A DNA stretch of 64,000 nt from NCBI RefSeq assembly GCF_026626745.1, contig NZ_JAPNJW010000002.1:4550151-4614150 (forward strand), in the 5' to 3' direction. The position numbers were made by a program, and so were the translations under genes. Below, one piece after another: positions 58,174 to 64,000 of this stretch (its first letter is position 1; each line of letters opens with the position of its first letter). The notes below the pieces were generated by a model that was not told the DNA's origin, did not search any database, and was given only the letters and a program-made list of their open reading frames with translations. This DNA comes from Nannocystis sp. RBIL2. GTDB taxonomy: Bacteria > Myxococcota_A > Polyangia > Nannocystales > Nannocystaceae.

Positions 58174-59684
58174 CCCACGACCTCGTCGCCCTCGCGATCC
58201 CCCTGCTGTGGCTGTTCCCGCTGCTGGCCGCGTTCGTGGTCCAGTTCATGATCCGCGAGCCCACGCGCCAGCGCGACGTCGCCATCGGCGTCGCCTGGGT
58301 GGTGTTCGCCGTCGCCCTGGGCGCGTTCCTCCTCAACGGCTGGGACTCGCACTTCGACCGCGACGACCTCGAGTCGGGGCTGTTCCTGTCGCTGCGCTTC
58401 CACATGGCGGTCGACGGCCTCAACGCCCTGCTGCTGCCGATGACCGCCGCGATCGCGCTCGCCTCGCTGCTGTCGACCCCGCGCTCCGACCTGCGCGGCA
58501 ACACTGCCGCGCGGATCCTCGCCGCCCTCGGCACCTTACTCGGCTGCTTCCTCGCGCTCGACGCGGCCACCCTGTCGCTGTTCTGGATCGGCTCGATGCT
58601 GCCGCTGTGGCAGGACACCCGGCGCAGCAAGTCGCGGCCGCTGCACCTCGTCATGACCCTCGCGATCGCCGGCACCACGCTGGCGCTGGTCGCCGCGCTG
58701 GTGCTCATGGCCCAGGCCGGGGCCGCCGGGTCCGCCTCGCCGTTCGACCTGTTGGCGCTGACCCAGGCCAGCACCTCGCTGCCGCCGGCGGTCGGGTGGT
58801 TGTTCCTGTTCGCCGCGCTGCTGCGCATGGGCATCTTCCCCATGCACCTGTGGCTGACCGCGGCCGGCTGGCGCGCCCCCGGCTACTCGGCGATGCCGGC
58901 GCTGTTCACCTCGCTGGGCTCGTTCGGCCTGGCGCGCGTGGTCATGCCGCTGTTCCCGCGGCTGTGCGAGCAGGTGTCGACGCCGCTGGTGATCCTCGGC
59001 GCGGTCACTGCCCTCTACGGCGCGGTCCTGGCGGTCGGGCAGTACGACCTGCGGCGCGTGATCAGCTACTTCTGGGTCAGCCAGATGGGCCTCGTGCTCA
59101 CCGGTCTGGCCACGCTCAACGCCCCCGGAGTTTCGGGCGGGCTGCTGCAGTCGATGTCGTCGGTGGTCGAGGTCTGCGGCCTCATGCTCATCGCCCTCGA
59201 GGTCGAGGCCCGGGCCGGCACCACCGACATGCGCCTGCTCGGCGGCCTGGTCCGCCGCGCCCCGCGGCTCACCACCGGCTTCCTGTTGCTGTCGGCCTCT
59301 GCCGTCGGCTTCCCCGGCACGATCTCCTTCGTCGCCGAGGACCTGGCGATCCAGGGCCTCCTCTACGAGCACCAGCTGGCCGCGGCGCTCATGCTCGTCG
59401 TCACCGCGATCAACGGCGTCGCCCTGTTCAAGGCGTTCAAGCAGACCTTCCTCGGCCCCGGCTCGCAGCACGCGAAGGACCTGCGCTCCTTCGCCGACCT
59501 GCGCGGCTGGGAGTACCGCGCCTCGGTCGCGCTGATGGCCACCCTGCTGATCGGCGGTCTCATGCCGCAGCCGCTGCTCGCAGTGCGCGCCGGCGTCGTC
59601 GACGCCCTGCAGAAGCTCGAGCCCGCCAAGGCCGTGGCCCACGCCGCCCCGGCGCACGACGACGACGACGATGACGACGATTGA
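58170..59684 (+). CDS. Second NuoL/NuoM-like membrane subunit
   Basis: 504 residues, starting at ATG 58170 that overlaps the dabB stop (ATGA). About 13 transmembrane segments; motifs include M-A-V-D-G-L-N-A-L-L-L-P, F-W-I-G-S-M-L-P, L-L-R-M-G-I-F-P-M-H-L-W-L (NuoM-like loop) and F-V-A-E-D-L-A-I-Q-G. A usual DAB system has one membrane subunit; here two different ones follow dabA in one operon. The C terminus ends in H followed by eight Asp residues, an unusual acidic tail that could bind metal or interact with DabA. The gene ends before a dispersed ACATGTC element. Confidence 0.92.
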   Translation: MTHDLVALAIPLLWLFPLLAAFVVQFMIREPTRQRDVAIGVAWVVFAVALGAFLLNGWDSHFDRDDLESGLFLSLRFHMAVDGLNALLLPMTAAIALASLLSTPRSDLRGNTAARILAALGTLLGCFLALDAATLSLFWIGSMLPLWQDTRRSKSRPLHLVMTLAIAGTTLALVAALVLMAQAGAAGSASPFDLLALTQASTSLPPAVGWLFLFAALLRMGIFPMHLWLTAAGWRAPGYSAMPALFTSLGSFGLARVVMPLFPRLCEQVSTPLVILGAVTALYGAVLAVGQYDLRRVISYFWVSQMGLVLTGLATLNAPGVSGGLLQSMSSVVEVCGLMLIALEVEARAGTTDMRLLGGLVRRAPRLTTGFLLLSASAVGFPGTISFVAEDLAIQGLLYEHQLAAALMLVVTAINGVALFKAFKQTFLGPGSQHAKDLRSFADLRGWEYRASVALMATLLIGGLMPQPLLAVRAGVVDALQKLEPAKAVAHAAPAHDDDDDDDD

Positions 59685-59700
59685 GCCGGGGCGCGCGAGT

Positions 59701-59724
59701 GACATGTCCCTTCAGACATGTCTC
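59701..59724. terminator. Dispersed 24-base ACATGTC repeat, copy B, at convergent junction
   Basis: GACATGTC followed by CCTTCAG and ACATGTCTC, differing at one base from 639-662. It lies 16 bases after the second NuoL-like gene's stop and about 60 before the end of the convergent gene. Two GACATGTC palindromes are spaced by six bases and can pair with each other. No T-run. Confidence 0.55.
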
Positions 59725-59784
59725 TCGGTAGAGCCCGCGCTCCTGGCCACGAGCCGAGCGTCCGCGCGTCGGCGCTGCCGTGCC

Positions 59785-60345
59785 TCAGCCGCTCAGCACG
59801 AGCGACCGGCTCTCGGCCGCGTCGGTCACGTCGACGCGCGCGCAGCGGACCGGCATCGACACCCGGTCGCCCTCCCCATCGAGGATGAGCTGGCCACACA
59901 CGGTGTACGTACCGGGCGCGACGTCCTTGAAGACGAGCGGCTCGGTGGCGTCCCCGCCGCCGTTCAGGACCATCCGACCGATCGCTGACTTGGGCGCCGT
60001 CAGGTCGTCCATACCGGCGACGTCGACCTCGCCGGGGACAAGCCAGCCCAGGGCGTGATCGGTGCCGGCCGGCGCCTGGAGGTCGACGCGGAGCTTCCGC
60101 GGCTCCGCGAGCCGGTAATCGACCCACGCCCCGACACCCGCCGCGACCCACTCGATCACGACAGGGCTCGCCTTGGCTTCGACCGGTTTGGTCGGCACCC
60201 CGGTGCAATACGTGTTCAACAGGACGAGCAGCGCGCTCGCGTGGATCCTCGAATTCCTGGGCGACAGCACGCCCCTGTTTAGCAAGGCGGGGGAGACGTC
60301 CGCAAGATCCGGGCGCGAGCGGCTTGCGCTGGGTGGGAGCACCAC
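59785..60345 (-). CDS. Small exported protein, unknown
   Basis: About 186 residues from 60345; a GTG at 60270 would give a shorter product with a better signal peptide (S-A-L-L-V-L-L-N-T-Y-C). The mature part is beta-rich: V-V-I-E-W-V-A-A-G-V-G-A-W, K-L-R-V-D-L-Q-A-P, D-V-A-P-G-T-Y-T-V-C-G-Q-L-I-L and V-R-C-A-R-V-D-V. Two Cys near the C terminus may form a disulphide. It lies 17 bases downstream of the asparagine synthetase gene on the same strand, so it belongs to that operon, but no function can be assigned. Confidence 0.6.
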   Translation of the reverse strand: MVLPPSASRSRPDLADVSPALLNRGVLSPRNSRIHASALLVLLNTYCTGVPTKPVEAKASPVVIEWVAAGVGAWVDYRLAEPRKLRVDLQAPAGTDHALGWLVPGEVDVAGMDDLTAPKSAIGRMVLNGGGDATEPLVFKDVAPGTYTVCGQLILDGEGDRVSMPVRCARVDVTDAAESRSLVLSG

Positions 60346-60362
60346 GGTCAGCGCGCGACGAG

Positions 60363-62000
60363 CTAGCCGGTCCGTGCTCCCGCGCGTTCGTTGGCCGCGC
60401 GATGGAACGGGTTGGCGCGGCCGGAGGTGTCATTGTCGGCCTGCCAGCGCGGCGTCCAGCGGACGATGCACCGGGCAGCGTGTTCGCCGGGGAACAGCGC
60501 CTCGAAGCGCTCGCGGTAGACGTACGCCTCCGCGGTCGTCGGCGTCGCGTACGGGAAGCGCTCCGCCGCCCGCGCCAGCTCGTGCGGACTGACCACGCGC
60601 TCGGCGTGCGTCCGCAACGCCTCGACCCATCCGTAGCCGACGCCGTCGGAGAACTGCTCCTTCTGGCGCCACAGCACCGACGCCGGCAGGAGCGGATCGG
60701 CCTCGTCGACGAACGCCTGGCGCAACAGCCACTTCTCGATCCGCGCCTCGCCGCCGGGGCCCGCGCTGCGCGGCTGCTTGAGCTCGGGCGGCAGCGACAT
60801 CGCCAGGTCGAGGAACGCCAGGTCGAGGAACGGCACCCGCGCCTCCACTCCGTGCGCCATCGTGCTCTTGTCGGCGCGCAGGACGTCGCTGAGGTGGAGG
60901 TTGGCGACGCGCGCCACCGTCTCGCGTCGCAGCTCCTCCGGATCTTCGGCGTAATAGAAATAGAGATAGCCGCCGAAGATCTCGTCGGAGCCCTCGCCCG
61001 ATAGAACGACCTTGACCCCTCGGTCGCGAATATAGCGGCTCAGGAAATACATCGGGATGCTCGCCCGAATCGTCGGAATATCATAGGACTCGACGTGCCG
61101 GATGATGTCGTCGAGCGCGGCGATCCCGTCCTCCACCTGGAACAGGACCTCGTGGTGCGTGGTGCCGAGGAACTGCGCGACCTCCCGGGCGGCGCGCAGG
61201 TCGGGCGCGTCCTTGTGGACGCCGATAGCGAAGCTGTGGATCTCCGCGTGGGGATCGCGGGCCCGCACGAGTCGGGTCGCCAGCGCGGCGATCAGGCTCG
61301 AGTCGAGACCGCCCGACAGCAAGAGGCCGAGCGGCACGTCGCTCATCAGCCGCTTCTCGACCGCGTCGGTCAGCCGCTGGCGGAGCGCGGAAGGGTCGCG
61401 GGTCGCGCTCGCCTCGCCGCTCAGCCACGCGGGCGCGTACCAGCGGCGCAGGCCGCCGCTGCGCGTCATGAGGTGGCCCGGCGGGAACACCTCGAACGAC
61501 ACGCAGTTGTCGATCAGCGCCTTGAGCTCCGACGCGAACCACAGGTTGCCGGCGCGGTCGCGGCCGTAGTAGAGCGGCTTGATGCCGATCGGGTCGCGCG
61601 CGACCAGCCAATCGTCGCCGTGGACGGCGGCGAAGGCGAAGATCCCGTCCAGCGCCTCGACGCAGGCCTCGCCGCGCTCCTCGTAGAGATGGGCCAGGAC
61701 CTCGCTGTCCGAGCCGCTGACGCAGGGACGACCGACGGCGGCGAGCTCGCGGGCGAGCGCGCGGAAGTTGTAGATCTCGCCGTTGTGGACCACCGCGGCG
61801 CCGTCCCGCCCGCGGATCGGCTGTTTGCCCTGCTCGGGATCCATGATCGCGAGCCGTCGGTGGCACAGCACCGCGCTGCCGAGGCGCATCCACAAGCCGC
61901 TGCCGTCAGGGCCGCGGTGGGCCAGCCGCCCCGCCGCCGCCTCCGCCGCCGCCGCGACGTTACCGTCGATGTCGCCGAACACTGCAATGATCCCGCACAT
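60363..62000 (-). CDS. asnB: Glutamine-hydrolysing asparagine synthetase
   Basis: 545 residues from ATG 62000. Cys2 (M-C-G-I-I-A-V-F-G) is the N-terminal nucleophile of the glutaminase domain. The R-R-L-A-I-M-D, N-G-E-I-Y-N and D-P-I-G-I-K-P-L-Y motifs follow. The synthetase domain has the ATP-binding S-G-G-L-D-S-S (229-235), then S-G-E-G-S-D-E and S-Y-D-I-P-T-I-R-A-S (acceptor side). These features show a functional AsnB-class enzyme, though relatives can amidate other carboxylates. It starts five bases after the KamA-like gene's stop, so the two are translationally linked, which points to a joint pathway. Confidence 0.95.
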   Translation of the reverse strand: MCGIIAVFGDIDGNVAAAAEAAAGRLAHRGPDGSGLWMRLGSAVLCHRRLAIMDPEQGKQPIRGRDGAAVVHNGEIYNFRALARELAAVGRPCVSGSDSEVLAHLYEERGEACVEALDGIFAFAAVHGDDWLVARDPIGIKPLYYGRDRAGNLWFASELKALIDNCVSFEVFPPGHLMTRSGGLRRWYAPAWLSGEASATRDPSALRQRLTDAVEKRLMSDVPLGLLLSGGLDSSLIAALATRLVRARDPHAEIHSFAIGVHKDAPDLRAAREVAQFLGTTHHEVLFQVEDGIAALDDIIRHVESYDIPTIRASIPMYFLSRYIRDRGVKVVLSGEGSDEIFGGYLYFYYAEDPEELRRETVARVANLHLSDVLRADKSTMAHGVEARVPFLDLAFLDLAMSLPPELKQPRSAGPGGEARIEKWLLRQAFVDEADPLLPASVLWRQKEQFSDGVGYGWVEALRTHAERVVSPHELARAAERFPYATPTTAEAYVYRERFEALFPGEHAARCIVRWTPRWQADNDTSGRANPFHRAANERAGARTG

Positions 62001-62005
62001 ACCTG

Positions 62006-63334
62006 TCACCTCCGCTGCGCGTCGCGCAGGGCTCGCTGGAAGAAGAACTCGGGTTCGTCGCCGGCCGGACGCAGCTCGTCGAGCCAGGCGGCGCGCTCGT
62101 CGTACTCGGCGAGGAACGAGCGGCCCACCCACGCCGGATCGCGCCCCTGCAGCATCCGCAGCGAGAAGCACGGCTTCCCGCCCGACTCGACCACGCCGTC
62201 GACCACGACCTTCCCCGGCGTGGCCGACATCGACGGTCCGCGGGCGGTGCGGCACAGGCCGGACACCTGCCGCTGCGCGTCGCTGAAGATCGTCAGCGCC
62301 CGCGCGAGCGGGACCTTGAAGTACTCCTTGGGGCCGGTGTCGCGCTCGACGAACATGTAATACGGCACCGCGCCGAGCCGCACTTGCGCCCGCCACAGCT
62401 GCGCCCACACCCGCGGGTCGTCGTTGACCCGGCGGATCAGCGGCGCCTGACAGCGGATGACCGCGCCCGTCGAGCGCACGCGGCGGATCGCCGTGACCGC
62501 GGCCGGCGTCTCGAGCTCGCGCGGGTGCGACGAGTGAGCCATCAGCGCCAGGTGCATCCCGCGCTCGGTGACCTCCTCGAACAGCCGCAGGAGGTCGTCG
62601 GCGTCGGCGTCGGTCGTGAACCGGAACGGCCAGTACGCCAGCGCCTTGGTGCCGATCCGGATGCTGGTGAGCCCGGGCAGGCGGGCCTCCAGCAGGGGCT
62701 CGATCGTGCGGCGCAGCGCCGCCGTGCGCATCACCAGCGGATCCCCGCCCGTGATGAGCACGTCGGTCACGTCCGGATGACGGCGCAGGTACTCGACCAA
62801 CTGCTCGGACTCGCGGGCAGCGAACTTGAGATCGTCGAGGCCGACGAACTGCGGCCAGCGAAAGCAGTACGTACAATAGGCGTGGCACGTCTGCCCCTGG
62901 GCCGGGAAGAACAGCACCGTCTCGCGGTACTTGTGCTGCATGCCGCGCAGGGCCCGGCCGTCCTGGGTCGGCACGTTGAGGGTGATCTGGCCGGCCGGAT
63001 GCGGGTTGAGGCCGCGCTGGATCCGCCGCACCGCCGCCTCGATCTCGCCGCCGGACGCCTCGGCGCGCAGCAGATCGGCGACGATCTGCAGATCGGCGGA
63101 GTCCAGCATTCCGGGCTGGGGGAACGTCAATTGATAGATCGGATCGTCCGGGACGCGGCTCCAATCGATGAGCTCGTCGAGGACGTAGCGATTGACCCGA
63201 AACGGCAGCACGCGGGCCACCGCCGACAGCTGCAGGCGGACATCGGCCGGGAGCGCGGCGATCTGCGGGATGGATGCGAAGTCGCGCAGCGTGATCGGAG
63301 AGTAGGTCGGTCGTGGCGGTGAGGAATCAAGCAC
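62006..63334 (-). CDS. KamA-like radical SAM aminomutase
   Basis: 442 residues from GTG 63334, with GGGAGG five bases upstream; the frame is open further but homology starts here. The radical SAM cluster motif is C-H-A-Y-C-T-Y-C-F-R (Cys150, 154, 157). Family marks follow: V-L-I-T-G-G-D-P-L, I-R-I-G-T-K-A-L, M-A-H-S-S-H-P-R-E-L, and a possible PLP-binding Lys in T-P-G-K-V-V-V-D. Lysine 2,3-aminomutases and glutamate 2,3-aminomutases have this plan. The substrate cannot be read from sequence. It is the first gene of a three-gene operon with asnB and a small exported protein. Confidence 0.9.
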   Translation of the reverse strand: MLDSSPPRPTYSPITLRDFASIPQIAALPADVRLQLSAVARVLPFRVNRYVLDELIDWSRVPDDPIYQLTFPQPGMLDSADLQIVADLLRAEASGGEIEAAVRRIQRGLNPHPAGQITLNVPTQDGRALRGMQHKYRETVLFFPAQGQTCHAYCTYCFRWPQFVGLDDLKFAARESEQLVEYLRRHPDVTDVLITGGDPLVMRTAALRRTIEPLLEARLPGLTSIRIGTKALAYWPFRFTTDADADDLLRLFEEVTERGMHLALMAHSSHPRELETPAAVTAIRRVRSTGAVIRCQAPLIRRVNDDPRVWAQLWRAQVRLGAVPYYMFVERDTGPKEYFKVPLARALTIFSDAQRQVSGLCRTARGPSMSATPGKVVVDGVVESGGKPCFSLRMLQGRDPAWVGRSFLAEYDERAAWLDELRPAGDEPEFFFQRALRDAQRR

Positions 63335-63586
63335 GAGGCCTCCCGAGCTCGCGCGTCTGAATGCGCGGCAAGGTGCATGAGCAAGGGATGTGCCAAGGGC
63401 CGCCGCGAGCCAGGGCGGCGGCGAGACGCCGTCGGCGAAGCCTCCGCGCTTCCTCGCTCGCCGGCCGGCGCCTCGCCGGGCAGGGAAAAATGCCCGGTGA
63501 CCGGGCAAGATGCCCGCCCTGGTCGCGTTCACCGCCGGTTTGGCGCGGTTTCCCAATTGGCGCGAAGCGTGCTTGTCTTGCCGGCC
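63335..63586. promoter_or_regulatory. Divergent promoter region with hairpin
   Basis: The gap between the KamA-like gene (-) and the sensor gene (+) holds a perfect inverted repeat TGCCCGG-TGA-CCGGGCA at 63491-63507, flanked by CAGGG and CCCTG. A sigma-54-like site lies just downstream (63558-63573). Either gene could be controlled by a regulator at the dyad. Confidence 0.4.
63558..63573 (+). promoter_or_regulatory. Possible sigma-54 (-24/-12) promoter
   Basis: TGGCGCGAAGCGTGCT fits the consensus TGGCACG-N4-TTGC with two mismatches and the right spacing between the invariant GG and GC. The predicted start of transcription would be about 63584, only a few bases before the ATG at 63587. This is odd and lowers confidence. 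Confidence 0.3.
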
Positions 63587-64000
63587 ATGAACGCGCCCCA
63601 TCTCCGCCTCAAGCGCTGGCGTACGGGCTTGTTGGCGACCGCGATGGTGTTCGCAATCGGCGCCATCGCCGCTCTGGGAGTGATGGACGAGCGCTCGCTG
63701 GTGTCGACGACGCGCATCGAGAGCTCGCGCGAGACACGTGTGCTGGCAGAGGTGCTGGCGTCGGAGTTCCGGGCCGGCCTGTCCGCGCTCGGCGAAGGCG
63801 AGCCGGCGGGCGCCGCCCACGCCGAGGATGGTGCGTGGCGCTTCGCGAACACCTCGTTCGTGGTCGAGCCGCGCCAGCTCCTCCACGAGGACGCCATCGC
63901 CAACGACGCCGATCACCGCCTGCTGGTGTGGGCGACCGCGACGGACGACCTGCGGACCATCGAGGGCGCGCCCGTCGACCTCCCGAGCGTGGTCCAGGCC
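63587..64000 (+). CDS. Membrane sensor protein, N-terminal fragment (runs off the window)
   Basis: 138 codons from ATG 63587 stay open to the window end. It starts M-N-A-P-H-L-R-L-K-R-W-R, then a hydrophobic helix (about 14-34, L-L-A-T-A-M-V-F-A-I-G-A-I-A-A-L-G-V). The following about 100 residues look like a periplasmic domain (V-L-A-E-V-L-A-S-E-F-R ... F-A-N-T-S-F-V-V-E-P). A signal-anchor plus extracytoplasmic domain fits a sensor kinase or other transmembrane receptor. The rest is outside the window. An internal ATG at 63644 lies within the helix. Confidence 0.6.
   Translation, partial: MNAPHLRLKRWRTGLLATAMVFAIGAIAALGVMDERSLVSTTRIESSRETRVLAEVLASEFRAGLSALGEGEPAGAAHAEDGAWRFANTSFVVEPRQLLHEDAIANDADHRLLVWATATDDLRTIEGAPVDLPSVVQA

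Overview
The window is very GC-rich, bacterial, and almost completely coding. The gene content points to a predatory or soil myxobacterium, most likely Nannocystis or a close relative in the Nannocystaceae. The signs are many hybrid histidine kinases, a Ser/Thr kinase with a TPR tail, an MglA-like GTPase, lipoproteins with long Thr-rich linkers ahead of Cys-rich modules, and a C-terminal Cys/hydrophobic/Arg sorting tail. This assignment rests on gene content, not on a marker gene. No rRNA, tRNA, insertion sequence or CRISPR array was seen.

Layout. Positions 1-101 hold the start of a lipoprotein gene. Positions 0.9-22.5 kb are a signalling island. It contains a giant poly-HAMP hybrid kinase, a second hybrid kinase, an excisionase-type HTH fused to a receiver, a PAS kinase, a group-2-like sigma factor behind an AT-rich leader, a kaiC-kaiB-hybrid kinase cluster, a minus-strand kinase with a membrane protein upstream of it, and another PAS hybrid kinase. 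Positions 22.6-38.3 kb hold a WD40-like propeller, Cys-rich exported proteins, a cytochrome P450, a protein-isoaspartate methyltransferase fused to an erythromycin-esterase-like domain, a TPR Ser/Thr kinase and a tandemly duplicated lipoprotein pair. Positions 38.4-50.8 kb hold a PL7 alginate-lyase-like lipoprotein, two small envelope proteins, a split 3-oxoacid CoA-transferase with an unknown gene between its subunits, a terpene-synthase-fold protein, the MglA-like GTPase, a hotdog thioesterase, an ECF sigma/VOC pair and more Thr-linker lipoproteins. Positions 50.9-64 kb hold a TerB/M48 peptidase pair, a three-gene DAB inorganic-carbon pump (dabA plus two NuoL/M-type subunits), a KamA-like radical SAM enzyme with an asparagine synthetase and an unknown protein, and the start of a membrane sensor that runs off the end.

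The most unusual non-coding feature is a family of short palindromes built on TGTCC...GGACA, often with a TTCG centre. They occur in most gene-to-gene 3' junctions: eight of the nine convergent junctions wider than about 60 bp carry one. At 17.89-18.36 kb the same element is expanded into an 11-unit array with a regular spacing of about 46 bp. They look like a lineage-specific terminator or 3'-end element, but this is inference.

Gene starts were chosen from ribosome-binding sites, overlaps and domain starts. Several are uncertain and marked as such.
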